Origin: Lineolata rhizophorae
Taxonomy: Eukaryota > Ascomycota > Dothideomycetes > Lineolatales > Lineolataceae
DNA: 64,000 nt
Direction: 5' to 3'
NCBI GenBank assembly: GCA_010093515.1
Contig: MU001675.1
Coordinates: 470,908-534,907 of the forward strand
Of this stretch, positions 23,547 through 35,503 are shown piece by piece. The notes beneath the pieces were generated by a model that did no database searches, was not told where the DNA came from, and was given only the letters and a program-made list of their open reading frames with translations. Both the position numbers and the translations under genes were made by a program. Position 1 is the stretch's first letter, and each line of letters starts with the position of its first letter.

Positions 23547-25543
23547 GGGGAGGAAATGAGGGGTGACTGGAGGCGATGTCGTATGGGAAGCGATGTCGTA
23601 TGAAAGTGGAGTTGACTCGTCGCCTCGTTTGTGTCAAAGAGGTGCACGTGGGAGCTCCGGGAAACACATGGGTTCCGAGAACTTGTCTATTGACCGAGTA
23701 GCCGGTAAGTTCAAAAAAATCGATGTTGGCAGAGAGGGGAAGTTCGCTTGGGAAATCGAGATGAAATGCTGTCTATAAGCAAATATATAACAGGGATCTT
23801 CATGTGAATCCGACTTCAAGGGTGGATCTATTTTAGTGCTGCTTCGACAGGTCACATGCGTCGCCAAGTCTACATTTCAAATTTGAATGTACACCGACTT
23901 TCGAGTCAAGTGACTAACTACGTTGTCGATGATTATCGAGATGTCTTATAAGTAATATGTTAACCTGAACTATAAAGTCTTATCTGTTATCGCGGCTAGA
24001 TTGAACTTAGAGGAGCTACTATAGGCTAAAACAATGAAAAGAACAGAACCTCATGAAGCTCGAGCCCCTTAACCTTTCTCACTCGCACTTAACTCTGCAC
24101 GTGACATGGGGCAGTGCGGAACAGCACATAGTGCGGCACAGCACGTCAACCGTCGTTTTATCAATGTCTGCGGTGTCACCACCCTTTAATTCACCATGGA
24201 CCATTCGCAACGGCCTCGACCGCGCAACGCGCTGGGGCTCCGACCTCGTTCTCAGAGCCCGTCCTGCGGCAGTCAAAACCAAGCAAGTGACAGGAGAAGC
24301 GGCCCGCAAATGCGCGGCTCCGGCCCTAGGATTCCAAGCAGCGCGGAAGAAGAAGAAAAGCAGGGTTTGACCACCGGTTTCGCTACCCACTACCGCGTCT
24401 TTAGGGATGGTTGGCCGATTGTTCCGGTCTCCGCAGCTCTTTGGTGGTGCTCCTTCAACGAGCAGGATCGGAGCCCGTTCTGTCACCAGCTGCTGCCGGA
24501 CCTGCGCCTGCAGGTTAACGAGGCGGTTTGTGGAGGTAGAGGCTGGAGGGTCCATTTGCTCACCATTTACCCAGGGCAAGGGCTTCCCGACGTAAAATTT
24601 CTGTGCTACTGCGTATCAGGCCACGGCATCTATGGGTGTTTTCTATGAGATTGTGTAGACGTGTTCGGGGATCGCTCGGAGTGGGAATCGATCACTAACT
24701 TGCGAGCCCCTCCTCTTCACCTTATGTCCCTGCTGCGGTCCTGTAAAATGATGTACGTGCTTTTCGACGTTCACGCAAAACTTATTGGCCCTTAGCGGGG
24801 TAACTTAAAAGGTTTAGTTTTTGCGAGGTGATCCATATTCTGTATGAAGATCCTGCCTTCTTCATCTGGGACTGTCCAACATTGCTACTTCTACATCGCA
24901 CAATACCGAACTCTGACCGTAGAAAAGTGAAACTTAACGAGGAATATTGATGATAGCAATTGAACGGATTGGACCGTTAAGTTTGCGAGTGCACTTTTAT
25001 TGAAATATAGGTGTGCTGTTACGGGACTAAAGCTATGAGTTAGTGTACACTTGATGGGGAGAGAGGATCGATAATTTGCTCAACGCTAATGAAATGTGAA
25101 ATCTCATGCGTACTTTCAGTACGATTATTGCTCTCCTTTACCCTAAGCGATTTTACTTACTGATCAACAGATGAGTTCTTAATATGGGTTTGAGTCACTA
25201 GTTTAACAATGTCTCGCTAACATAGAGCCTATGCTGGAGCGTTGCCAAGGCTATTATTAGTCTTCTATCTTGGGCGGCCCGATTATTCGATGGAACAATG
25301 AGCTTTGTGCTTTTTTGCTTAGCAGTAAAAGCTATAAAACGCTGTAGAATCATGAACTCGCTCTCGAAAACAAGACTCTGTGTCTAGAGCGGGTATTCGC
25401 GGCGTAGCGCGAAGCCGGGGGCCCCGCACCACAGCCTCGGCTCAGTTGTAGTAGGAACGTCACTGGCCTCACCAAAGCTATTTGCTCTCCAGCAGAGAGA
25501 CAAAGCTCCAACACCACCCTCTCACCTCCGCAAACAACCCACA
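23547..25543. other. Intergenic stretch, 2 kb
   Basis: 23547-24050 and 24730-25330 are AT-richer. 24060-24650 is GC-rich and holds overlapping frames on both strands (24079-24579, 24196-24648) without a recognisable domain. The last 200 bp hold the TATA box and leader of the downstream hydratase gene. Confidence 0.55.
25333..25339 (+). promoter_or_regulatory. TATA box for the enoyl-CoA hydratase gene
   Basis: GCTATAAAACG lies about 210 bp before the ATG and is the only strong TATA element in the upstream region. Confidence 0.5.
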
Positions 25544-26632
25544 ATGAACCCAATCAAGCCCAGCACCTTCCCCACTATACTGCGCAATTCACACCGCACA
25601 CTACGTCCCCAATCGTTCGTCCCGACATCGTACCAATGCTGGCGTAGCTACAGCGCGCAAGCATCGCCGTCGCTCGTACGCGCGACCAGCCTCCCGGCGC
25701 CGCACACGGGGCGCATCCGGGTGCTTACGCTGAACCGGCCCTCGGCGCGCAACGCCATCTCGGCGGCGCTGCTGAACGAGCTGCACGCCGAGGTGGCAGC
25801 CATCGCGGCCGAGCGCGGCGAGGGCGATACGCGCGCGCTGGTGCTGGCGAGCGACGTCGACGGGACATTCTGCGCGGGCGCGGACCTGAAGGAGCGGCGA
25901 GGGATGTCGGCGGAGGAGTAAGAGCCCCGTTTCCTCCACATACCTGGGTCTCTTTACCAGTGCATCCAGAGCGCCCGATTGCCCCCGCGCTAACCACGTA
26001 AACCAACCGCATCCAGAACCGCTGCCTTCCTCAGCCTCCTCCGCTCGACCTTCACCACCATCTCCACCCTCCCGGTCCCGACCCTGTGCGCCGTCGCCGG
26101 CACCGCCTTCGGCGGCGGCCTCGAACTCGCCCTGACGACGCACCTGCGCGTCTTCGCCAGCACCGCCACCGTCGCGCTGCCCGAGACGCGCCTCGGCATC
26201 GTGCCCGGCGCCGGCGGCACCTACCGGCTGCCCGGGCTGATCGGGCTCGCGCGCGCGCGTGACCTGATCCTCACCGGCCGCCGCGTCGACGCCCCGGAGG
26301 CCTACTTCCTCGGCATCTGCGACCGCCTTGTTCAGGTCCTGCCCGAGGACGAGGTCGAGAAGGTCGAGATGGAGGGGCTCGATCCGGATAGGAGCGCCGC
26401 CGCGATGCGCCAGGCCAGGGATGTGGCGCTGACGACGACGGTGGAGGTCGCGAGGCAGATTTGCGATGGGGGTCCCGTGGCCGTGCGGTTGGCGCTGCAG
26501 GCGGTCGAGGCGTGTGCGCTGGGCGAGAAGGCGGAGAATGCGGCGTATGAGCAGGTGTTGAAGACGGAGGATAGGATGGAGGCATTGAGGGCGTTTGCTG
26601 AAAAGAGAAAGCCGGCTTATAAGGGGAGATAA
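25544..26632 (+). CDS. Mitochondrial enoyl-CoA hydratase/isomerase, methylglutaconyl-CoA hydratase (AUH) type
   Basis: Two exons (25544-25917, 26017-26632) give 329 residues. The crotonase fold is clear: TLNRPSARNAIS at the start, the first oxyanion segment GTFCAGADLKER (residues 107-118), AGTAFGGGLELAL with Glu161, and ALPETRLGIVPGAGGTYRLP with Glu181. The 20-residue spacing of the two Glu matches the catalytic pair of hydratases (Glu144/Glu164 in the rat enzyme). The first 40 residues are rich in Arg, Ser and Thr and lack acids (RSYSAQAS), typical of a mitochondrial presequence. AUH acts in leucine breakdown on 3-methylglutaconyl-CoA. The RLPGLIGLARARDLILTGRR stretch and length favour AUH, but another crotonase-family hydratase cannot be excluded. 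Confidence 0.88.
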
Positions 26633-26926
26633 AACGGCCGAGGCGAGTGTCACACCTGATTTAGGCCTTGTATATATTGACTGGGCAAAGCGCCGTGTTG
26701 GGTTATGAAGTGGACAATTGCTGTTGCATATGCGTCATCATGTGAGAGACATTACTTGTTGTGGGCCTTGCAAAGGATTTAACTTTTATTTCGGGGGTTA
26801 CGGCGTGGAACTTTCGGAGGGTGGAGTTCGCAAAAGCTATACTTAAATCTACGTGACCAAAGGGAATCCCAAGTGTAGTTTGAAGTGAATAGTCTATCGA
26901 GCACGAAAGCTTCAGCCGATTGACGC

Positions 26927-28967
26927 TCACCGCCGCGGCATGCCCCTTCCACGTCCCCTCATCACTCTCTGCGCCGCCCCTGGCGGGAGACCACGCTGCG
27001 GTGGCCCCTCTGGCTGCCTCGATTCTTCATTCTCTGCATCTACGAGTTAGCGAACGGTTCCCTTCCTGTCCTGGTAACCAAGAAGACCTACTGATAGTCT
27101 CGTCGACGCTGAGGATCAAGCACGCCGCCTCGACGGCGGCCTGGATTGCATTAACCTTGACGAGGCTAGGTTCCCAGACGTAGTTGTCGAGATTGTTGGC
27201 GATGCCTTCGTTGACGAAGTCGACGCCGGCCCAGATGTTGCCCCTGCGGTGCTCAACACGCAGCCGGTTTAGGATGTCGGTGGCGTCGAACCCGGCATTA
27301 TCGCACAGTTGACGCGGGATCACCTCGAGGGCCTTGGCGAAGGCTTTGATAATAGCTTGCTGCTTGTGGGCCACGCTCTTGTCGGCAAAGCCGTGTAAAT
27401 AGGCCGAAACTTCCATCTAGGGGTTGTTGGGATTGGTGAGTAAAGGCTCGGAGAAGAGAAATGAACTCATTGCAGCTTCTCATAGACATACCTCGCAGGC
27501 TCCGCCTCCAGCAACAATGTTAGGTCTACGGATGGCACGCTTGACGATCATGATAGCATCATGCAAACTGCGCTCGACCTCTGCGATGAATTGTTCCGCA
27601 CCACCACGGAGCACCAATGTGCATGTCTTGGCGGCCGGGCACCCTTCGAAGAAATTAAAGCGCTCTCCGCCAATCTGTCGCTCCTCAAAATGTTCGCAGG
27701 TACCCAAGTGCTCGGGACGGATGTCGGAACATGTTGACTGAATGCTGGCTCCCGTTGCCTGCACAACTCGCTCCATGTCGTCTGAGGCGACGCGTCCTGC
27801 ACAGAAGATGTCGCGGTCCGCGAAATATCTGGAAAGCATAGTCAGAGTCTGCTGCATTTTTTAGAGGGTGATTTCGAACCTACTGTGTTGCCAAATCTCC
27901 GATAGGGAGTTTGCTAAGCACGACCTTCGCGCCTGACTTGTGCAAAGCTTCCAGCTTGTTGAAGATGATCTGCCATTCGGCGTCGACGATTGCCTGATAT
28001 TCCGAGACTTGCTCGACCCTAACCTCGGCGTTGTCCTTTTCACTCTTCAACTCGAGCTCAACGTTTAAGCAGACGACCTTAGGATCCTTGAAAGACTTAG
28101 GCTGCTGCTCGAAACCGGCATAAGAGAAGGTCTTCTTAAAGGCCACCCCGTTCACGAACAAAGAGTCTTGCAATGCACCTCCTGTGACTTTCTTGACGCC
28201 AATGAGCTTCTCGTTGAGGTCATCCTGGTCGAGAGATAATACAGCGTCGACGACCACTGGTGCAAAGTTAGGTCTCTGCAAAGTCTAATGTAATGCACTC
28301 CATAACTCACTCTTAGTGAAAAATTCGGAGTTCCGGTGAATGAGCTTACTGCTCATGGCGGTAGCAGCTAGCTTCTGCAGCGTGTCCCTCTGGTTGCTCT
28401 TGGCCGTGTTGACGCAAATCTCCTGGATCTTGTTCACTGCCATCTGGGACGCCCTCCGCAGACCCTTGATTATGACCTGGCTGCTCACGCCAGCCTCGAC
28501 GAACTCCCTAACCTCCTTAAGAACTTCGCCGGCAAGCACCACGACGGAAGTGGTGCCATCGCCGACCTCCGCATCTTGCGATCGTGCGATATCCGTGAGG
28601 ACTCTGGCGGCCGGGTGGACAACGTCGAGAAGCTGGGGGAGGGATTGCTTAGCACTTGGACGTAGAGATCTACCTCGAGGCCAGCGCATTCATACCCTCA
28701 TGACGGTTGCGCCATCGTTTGTGATTGTCTGCTTGCCATTCTCATCGACCATCAGCAGGTCGCCTCCGTACGGGCCGAGAGTGCCTTTGACGGTCGCCTG
28801 GACGGCGAGACAGGCGTTGATGTTTGATATTATCTGGCCGCGGCCTTGGGACTGATCGGTGCCTTGAGTGCGTGTGAGCATACAGGCTACAGGAAGCTTC
28901 TGGCCCGGGAAAGGCACTTACCCTCCTTCAACACGATAATGGTGGGCGTCTGCCCGCCGAAAGACAT
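26927..28967 (-). CDS. CCT7: T-complex protein 1 subunit eta (CCT7), cytosolic chaperonin
   Basis: Seven exons (28967-28922, 28862-28696, 28632-28311, 28256-27884, 27828-27492, 27416-27092, 27033-26927) total 1,677 nt and 558 residues, with every phase closing. CCT7 is one of eight subunits of the ring chaperonin that folds actin, tubulin and WD-repeat proteins. Group II chaperonin signatures are present: [10 protein letters not shown] (61-70), [26 protein letters not shown] (95-100) in the ATP site, and GGGACEMEVSAYL (near 411). Apical-domain blocks such as [15 protein letters not shown] are characteristic of the eta subunit. The start [16 protein letters not shown] and the Arg/Gly tail ([12 protein letters not shown]) are also typical. 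The gene converges on the hydratase gene with 294 bp between stops. Confidence 0.96.
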
Positions 28968-29633
28968 CGCGGAGGTCGCAGCGGTCGGTGGTCTAGAAGT
29001 TCAAATCCACCTTAGGTTGGCCAAAGCTGAGAGCGGCCTGCGGAAGGTATTCTGAGCGTACGCAGAACCGGCGAGCGGGCACCAAAAAAAGAGAAAACAG
29101 TGAACTCGACAAGCAAAAAAGGGCGCCCTGCTGCAGAAGCTCTGCACGAGACGCGACTCAAAATGTTCGCGACCTGCGGGCGCGGCGGGTGCTCGGTTAG
29201 GCCGAAGCTCCGCAGCCAATGGCAGGGTGTCGAAGCGAGGATGGGGGTGGGCAGGGCTGGAACTGCGGGCGGCCAGCGCACATCCCAGGCCGCCGCGCGC
29301 AGAAGCCTGGAGCAAGCAGCGACAACCTCCACCACCTCGTCCTCCACTGCAAGCGAGAAGGGGATATCATAGACGGGCGTCCTACGGCCGGCCAGCTTCT
29401 ATGCCTCTTCTAACTTCGCCTTCTGGCGCGCCGAACGCTCTCCGCCGTCGCCTACCCTAAACGCATCTTTTTGCGACACATCGCCCTCCGAAGCCCCCCG
29501 CCTCGCCCCGCGCTCGCGCGTGCGGTGGTGCCGCCTGGCGAACAAGCTGCCGTCCCGCCCACCAGACTCCCCCCTCGCCCCACGGCTGCATATCGCCTCG
29601 TCGAATGAGCGTCTTGTCGGCTGCGCGCACGCC
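28968..29633. promoter_or_regulatory. Divergent promoter region between CCT7 and the F-box-like gene
   Basis: 666 bp separate the two divergent start codons. Overlapping frames run on both strands and none resembles a protein. No TATA box stands out, which is usual for housekeeping fungal promoters. Confidence 0.5.
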
Positions 29634-30475
29634 ATGTCCGACGCGCCGCCCGTCATGTTCGCCATGTTGGGCTGTAACGGCGATGGGTTTGCATCCAAGA
29701 AGCCTTCCGACGAAGTAAGCCAAAGCTGCAATTTATATATGGGAGTGGTCCCAACCGCCCCGGCGGCCGGAGCCCACGTGCCCAACCCCCAGTCAATCGT
29801 GCCTACATACACCTATCTCCAGTTCGAGCCCGTCCCTCTCTGACCGTGTTATTTGTACCTTCGCAGATTTCCCGAGCAACCAACGAACATCACAACCGCA
29901 GCCAGATCCGTCTGCGGAAATCCATCAGCCATTCGGCGCACAGCCGGACCAAAAGCCAGAACCAGCGGCAGTCCGTGCCAACAGAGGCCGCGGTCAAGTC
30001 TGAGATACCGCCGCTCCTGCGCGTCCCGCCCGAGATTCGCCGCGAGATATATCGCTACCTGCTGCCGTCGCCACCCGGGCGGCAGTTCCGCATCATCCCT
30101 GACCGCACGACGGCCAACTCGTGCGGCTTCAAGTGGGCGCGGCCCAACTCGTCGAAGCGAGAGCCGCGCGAGCCCTGCTCGCTCGCCATTCTCAGGACCA
30201 ACCACATGATCTACTACGAAGCTCTGGCCATGCTCTACTCGGAGAACAAGTTCCACTTCATCACGGTCAACTATCTGCCCGTGCTGGACTTTGTGCGGAG
30301 GCTGAGCCCCGAGGCCAGAGACCTGATGCGTCAGGTTCGGCTCACGCTGTCGGCCATCCCGGAGCAGGAGATCATTCAGAGGAGACCTTCGACTCACGAT
30401 ACGTTTTGCACCGTGTTATACGACTATCTCACTGGCTTGACGAACCTTCACGCTGATCCCTGGACTTGGATATGA
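29634..30475 (+). CDS. F-box-like (2EXR/DUF-type) protein
   Basis: Two exons (29634-29714, 29867-30475) give 229 residues. The N terminus MSDAPPVMFAMLGCNGDGFA is followed by a basic Ser/Arg/Gln linker and then PPLLRVPPEIRREIYRYLLP (about residues 76-95), the F-box-like start of a large family of short fungal proteins. A conserved middle, CSLAILRTNHMIYYEALAML with YSENKFHFITV, follows. These proteins may act as substrate adaptors, but most have no known function. The chosen start gives a 27-codon first exon with a GTAAGC donor, and the ATG at 29846 inside the intron is rejected because the splice is clean. The protein is shorter than most family members (300-400 residues) and has lost the C-terminal half, or the family is simply variable. 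Confidence 0.75.
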
Positions 30476-31733
30476 GAGATTCGTTGCTGATTTACGTCGA
30501 GCGCCAGTTGTTAGGAACCCCAAAAATTGCGTCCCGTCGCTCATTACAAGCCCAGATGCATCTTAGCCTGATCGCCATGTCTGCTCGAATATGAACCGCC
30601 AGGGGAACGAGAGCGAAGGCATCAGGTTAATCTGGACGTCGCCACATTCTCTCAATTAAGGATTGTCCCCCTGAGACACCATCCCCATAGCCCCAAAGAT
30701 GACCTCCGTTTTCTGAATCCGTACCATGCGTCTTGGACAAGGAGGTTAAACCTCAAGAGCTAGCTTCGTCATTGGTTCAGTGAGAAGTTGTCACGCTCCC
30801 GCTTTTGTACACGTATCATATTCCTTAGGCCGGAGTCAAGGTCGGCGTTGCTCGGTGGCTTCGGTAGGTCTCCTGTTTCCGGCGTTAGTGCATTGTGCCT
30901 TGCATTCTATCGTTTTGCAAATCGTTCATGGGGATGTGTGGCGTCTGTGTGTGCGTGCAACTGAGTTGTAACTTTCGCGTAGACTACTACACTTCTCTGT
31001 ACAACTTGGTCGTCTTGGATCGTTCGTAATTTCCGCTCTTTGTTAGTCGCAATTTTGGCCAGGTCCGGCGTTACGGCGTAGCGTAGTGGTAGCTCGATAA
31101 TAATTGAAGAACAAATTTGACCATAGGGAAGGCCAAACCTCAACGAAGTTGATGAAAGTGATAAACCCAAAATACCCTGGCTAGGTTTTTTACTTCAAAT
31201 TGCTTTCATCCCTTATCTCCTCCCGGTTTTCTGGTTTTACATACTATCTACGTAAGAAGTGTGGACTGGGTGAGTTTAAACTTGCCTCTAGTAACTAGTG
31301 GTTTTGTTTCTTAGTTCGAATACTAGAGTATTCAACTTGCTTTCCGTGCCTATTCTCTCGCTCCCGGAGCACACTACTAGATGCTCGTCGGAATCAAGCA
31401 CGTAGCTCATTTTACCAAAATGTTGCAAGGCAGAAACTACACTTGTCACTCATAGTATAACATATTCCAGCGCATATTTTATGTTTACCGTTCGTGTGCT
31501 ATTTTACCCATCATTGAACTTTCAATTCATAAGTGCTTATATACTCAAGCCAACCCATCACATATTTACAAAACATTGGCCTGAAAAAAACAGAAGTCTT
31601 CCGAGACCCTTGATTCTTCCAACAACTGCTTCCAAGAACTCCTCATCCGGAGCTTTCTTTATCAATACTTCCGTATCCCACGATCCCCAATCTACAAAAC
31701 ACTTCGCCTGTTCCTTAAACCCCTTGTCACCAT
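30476..31733. other. Intergenic stretch between convergent genes, 1.3 kb
   Basis: It lies between the 3' ends of the F-box-like and J-protein genes. It is AT-richer than the genes, especially 31180-31600. No open frame is protein-like and no RNA gene was recognised. A TATAC/ATATTT-rich part near 31440-31560 may belong to transcript termination. Confidence 0.55.
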
Positions 31734-32801
31734 CTAACTATCCATCCAGTCCCCACCCCTCTCCGCCCGCCTCTCCTCCTCCGCCGCCGCCTTCGCCCTC
31801 GCGTTCGCCCTCTGCCTAAAAATCTCCCTCTTGCTCGCGTCCCCATCCGTCAGCGTCTCGCTGCGCACGCGCCTGAGCTCGCCACTCGACTGGAGATGCA
31901 ACCGCTCACGGCGCTCGAGGAAGGTGCGGCCGCGGCGCTCGGCGCGCGTCGCCTGGTACGCGCCGCCGAGCACCGACATGGTGAAGAGCAGCACGGCGGC
32001 GGCGTGGTTCGGGATGACGGGGACCTGGCGGGCGTCCGGGTTGGGGCCGTCGGCGCCGCCCGCGCCGCCGGAGCCGCGGCTGTACCGTTCCCAGTCCTCC
32101 CACGTCGCGTTGTTCATCGGGTCCGGCCCCGCGTGCTGGTACGCGTGCTGGTAGCGCGGGCCGCCGGCGCCGGCGTAGCCGCCCCAGGCGCCACCCCAGG
32201 CGCCGTGGTGCTGAGGGCCCTCGTGCTGAGAGCGTGGCGCCCGCCCGTTGTGATCTTTCACCCCCGGCAGCCCGTTCCAGCCGGCGCCCCAGCGGTCGTA
32301 CGCGGCGCGCTTGGCCGGGTCGGAGAGGATGTCGTGGGCGGCGACGAGGAGGCGGTAGCGCTCGAGGCGGACGGCGTGCGGGATGTGCGCCGCCGCGGCG
32401 GGGGCGGCGGGGGGCTTGGCTGGCGCGACGGGGTGATCCGACGAGGAGCAGACGTGCCGGTCCGGGTGGTAGAGTTTCACGAGCTCGTAGAAGCAGCGCT
32501 TGTTGTAGGGAGAGCCCTTTTTGAGACCGAGGATCTGGTAGGGAGTGGGGACTTTGTGCGGCGGGACGGTCGTGGGCCAGGGCGGGAGGTCTTCGGGATT
32601 GGAGGATGAAATGGTGGCGTAGGTTCGAGAGCCACTAGGCGCATTGTTGGGGGATCGCGTTGATATCGGGTCGGGTGCGGTGGGCCGGTGATGATAGTAT
32701 TGGGTTCGGTGGTGGTGGCATGACCCGCACTGCGGGAGAGGCACCGGTCCTTGCAGGGCGCTACATGAGGGGAGGAGGGGCACGGCCTTTTTCAGAATCA
32801 T
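31734..32801 (-). CDS. Mitochondrial-type DnaJ (J-domain) protein with C-terminal membrane anchor
   Basis: A single exon gives 355 residues. The J domain starts at residue 86 (TPYQILGLKKGSPYNKRCFY), contains the HPD signature at 112-114 and continues to YDRWGAGWNG near 178. The J domain stimulates the ATPase of a partner Hsp70. The first 80 residues are rich in Pro, Ser, His and Arg and include SRTYATISSS, which resembles a matrix-protease cleavage site. After a Gly/His linker there is one membrane span (about residues 263-283, AAAVLLFTMSVLGGAY), then a basic tail ending EERRAERGGDWMDS. A single-span J protein of the inner membrane is an inference. The loop after HPD has a Pro/Ala insert (about 121-140), which is unusual for J domains. 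Confidence 0.85.
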   Translation of the reverse strand: MILKKAVPLLPSCSALQGPVPLPQCGSCHHHRTQYYHHRPTAPDPISTRSPNNAPSGSRTYATISSSNPEDLPPWPTTVPPHKVPTPYQILGLKKGSPYNKRCFYELVKLYHPDRHVCSSSDHPVAPAKPPAAPAAAAHIPHAVRLERYRLLVAAHDILSDPAKRAAYDRWGAGWNGLPGVKDHNGRAPRSQHEGPQHHGAWGGAWGGYAGAGGPRYQHAYQHAGPDPMNNATWEDWERYSRGSGGAGGADGPNPDARQVPVIPNHAAAVLLFTMSVLGGAYQATRAERRGRTFLERRERLHLQSSGELRRVRSETLTDGDASKREIFRQRANARAKAAAEEERRAERGGDWMDS

Positions 32802-33223
32802 CTTTGTGAGCTGGCTGATGCCGCATGGTCTTGCGACATTGCTATGCGATAGAGATGGCGTAATTGGCCTGGGAAGAAGGTTCGAATGTAGCGCATGAGA
32901 GTGAGACGATGATGATGGGTCTGTGACTTCGCCGTCCCCTCCCGGAGGTCCACCCGACGAGCAGATTTGAGCGATTAGATAAGGATTGTGGTCGCCGAAC
33001 GGAGATGGGCAGCATCACGTGACACCGCGCTGGCGCGGCCGCGTCGTGGTAGCGCCCGTCTCGCGTACGACTTGGACGCGCACACTGACGCAAACTTCCC
33101 TTTTTTCTCCATCCACACAACATCTCTCCTTCCGCTCACCTTTGTCCCATTGCAAGTCCAACATTGCTGCTATCTCGCTCTCCATCATCGCGGCGCCATC
33201 TCAGCTTCGAATCGAATTTCAAG
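32802..33223. promoter_or_regulatory. Divergent promoter with a TCACGTGA palindrome
   Basis: 422 bp separate the J-protein start from the start of the next plus-strand gene. An 8-bp palindrome TCACGTGA lies at 33015-33022, a form bound by bHLH proteins such as Cbf1. It is 213 bp from the J-protein ATG and 200 bp from the other ATG. Pyrimidine-rich sequence leads to the plus-strand ATG. The function of the palindrome here is inferred only. Confidence 0.4.
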
Positions 33224-34804
33224 ATGAACGATCGGCGCAGCCAAGGCACGCTCACCTACGATGGAGAGTCAGGCCAATCGTACATCGAGAGGGTTGTTCG
33301 GGCGCCGGCTTCCATGTTGCGGCCCTCTTACGACACGGAGTGCATTGGGAGTCGCAAAGACCTAGAACGTTTCAAAAATGCCGGCCCTGGCTGTTCTAGT
33401 CTGGTGGATATGGCGGCTCGCTCGTTCGTGAAGCATTGGGATAGCGACCCGGAGGTGCTTGCGTGCATGCCTCAATCCCTGGGTGAAAAGGTCTTTCTTA
33501 TACTTGCCAAATAGTACGTTTTTGAAGCCCGTGCAGTATGAGAATAGGCCGGCGTTGTAGTCTCGCGTTGGGCGCGAGTTGTCCTTTCCCCTTACCCGGT
33601 CGCCGCTCTATTTTGAAATACTTTTTACTGCACTAGCGGTATAGTTCTTTCAGGGGCGTATGTTACACTAACTATCCTTGTAGTAGACTGGTGTCTTTCC
33701 GGTTTTGGCAACAGTTCGCCAAGGTTTACCCGGATTCTCAACTCGCCGGCTTGATAATGCACAGCCAACGCTTCCCTCGTCATTCCGTGTTTACCCCGGA
33801 TTATGTTGAGCAGATGTTTCCAACCGGGCCCGATGTCAATTGGCTCACATATCTCTACGTTAAGGAGACAGAAATGAATACTAACTTTGACAGCTGGAGA
33901 CTACTTACGAAGTGCAAGAACCTTGCGGCGTTGGTGGTCTTAAATGACAATGTCGATGGAACAAACCCTACTTTGAGCATTTTCCATGACTGGGCTAGGG
34001 CCGCCGAGCGTGGCGATGCTTTTCAGCATCTTCGCATCATGGCAGTCAGGTGGAGGAGGTCTAGTATTTTTGACTCCTTTCGATGCGACGTACTCCATAC
34101 GTTCCCGTCGTTATGCTTTTTCTATTACACCTCGTCAATGGGTAACCTTTTGCCAGAAAGCGAAAGTGGGCCTTCTTTCTACGATGGGCAATTTCTATCG
34201 GTTTGGCGACGTTTCGACTGGTAAGTAATGTCTAATCTCCTTGCGCTCACGAGTTTGCCGAGCACTCCTATTACTTCATGGTATTATGTCTTCCAAGCCA
34301 TTGTTCAATTATGGCAATATTACATTGAGCCGCACTTGTTGTTTTGATTCCAACAAGTTTGCTGTATCTTGTTCTACCATACTCACCGAGTTTGTGAAAC
34401 CTAGGGATTACTTACACAATGCACTGATCCACACGGAATCCGCCACTGTGAAGTGCCTCAATGTCATGCACCAACTGTGCTTCTGGGATGGAAAGCCCAT
34501 CGACCAGGCCAAAGGCAAAAAATACAACGACGTCACACGTGCTGATGGAAAGTCCGTCGCTTGCATATACAGCACAAGTCGCTACGGGCGGTATTTCCGT
34601 CGACAAGATCACAGCTTCGGCGTGTGGTTGTATCGCCCGGCACATGCAGCGGAGCTGGTGAAAGTTGCCCAGGAGGAGAGAGAGAGGGAGCGTAAGGCCG
34701 AAGCTACGCTTCGGGAGATCGATGGGCGAGCGCAGAAGAAGTTGAAGGTACGCAAAGGACAAAAACCGGACTTGGATTGGCTCATGCCACACTTACCGCG
34801 CTAG
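33224..34804 (+). CDS. Conserved fungal F-box/LRR-like protein of unknown function
   Basis: Three exons (33224-33513, 33684-34220, 34330-34804) give 433 residues. The N terminus is MNDRRSQGTLTYDGESGQSY, followed by SLVDMAARSFVKHWDSDPEV and LPK-like helices typical of fungal proteins in which a short F-box-like region is followed by leucine-rich repeats. Later parts show RLVSFRFWQQFAKVYPDSQL and CRTCCFDSNKF, then a Lys/Arg-rich C terminus (EERERERKAEATLREIDGRA) likely to form a helix. The second intron acceptor (TTGAG at 34327-34329) is the only one that restores the downstream frame with coherent phase; an earlier acceptor opens a competing frame that stops. The function is unknown, and the third exon junction is the weakest part. 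Confidence 0.65.
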
Positions 34805-34914
34805 GGGTAGCTAAACGGACCGTAAAGGACCCGTGAAAGTCGGAAAGGCATTTGAAGTCCACACCTCAAGATGAAGACAGAAGACGAATTAGGGGAGTAA
34901 CCGCGGCACGCGGG

Positions 34915-35205
34915 TCAACAAGTATGCTCAACTGTTTATTATTGGCGTGTATCGCCTAAGGGAGCTTATTCTTTCACTATTTCATGATCGCTTAGGAAGG
35001 TCCGATGAGACATCCGGCGATCTTAGAGTCTCAAGTTGGAGAAGTAGTCACAACACGGGACTCAACAGGAATGCTGGACAATGTATTATTAACATGTATC
35101 ACCAAAACCAATTTATTCTTTCACTGTTTTGCAATTCGTCGAAGAATCGCCACAAGAGACTCAGCGAACATGGAAGACGTAGTCAAGACGGAGAGACATT
35201 TCAGA
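34915..35205. repeat. Diverged tandem duplication, two units of about 140 bp
   Basis: Unit 1 (about 34915-35060) and unit 2 (about 35061-35205) share the order of anchor words TCAACA, TTATTATT, TTATTCTTTCACT and GAGAC, with many differences. The sequence just before unit 1 (GTAACCGCGGCACGCGGGTC) also resembles the unit end (GTAGTCACAACACGGGACTC). Several differences are C:G to T:A changes. Confidence 0.55.
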
Positions 35206-35503
35206 TCTATCTAGGTTGAAAAGCACAACGCCGGCGCTCCCAGATTCGTCCTCCTAGATCCAGACTCTCCAATATGCAACTTTCCACTTCCCGATTTCCC
35301 ATAAAAGACCCCGGTCCAAGCATCACTTAACCGGAGTTCTTTTTTTTCCATTCCGACGTTTCCATGAGGTGGGGTTGGGGACACAAGCCCCCGCGTGATG
35401 GTGATGAAGAGGTCATGTCGTGAGGGCGTGAGGTAAAAGAGAAAGGGGGACTGAGCAAGCCAAGACAGGGATCATGCGGCCAACAAGAAGTTTAGACGAA
35501 CAC

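Noticed and set aside
31896-32609. 237-codon plus-strand frame
   Set aside because: Antisense shadow of the J-protein gene.
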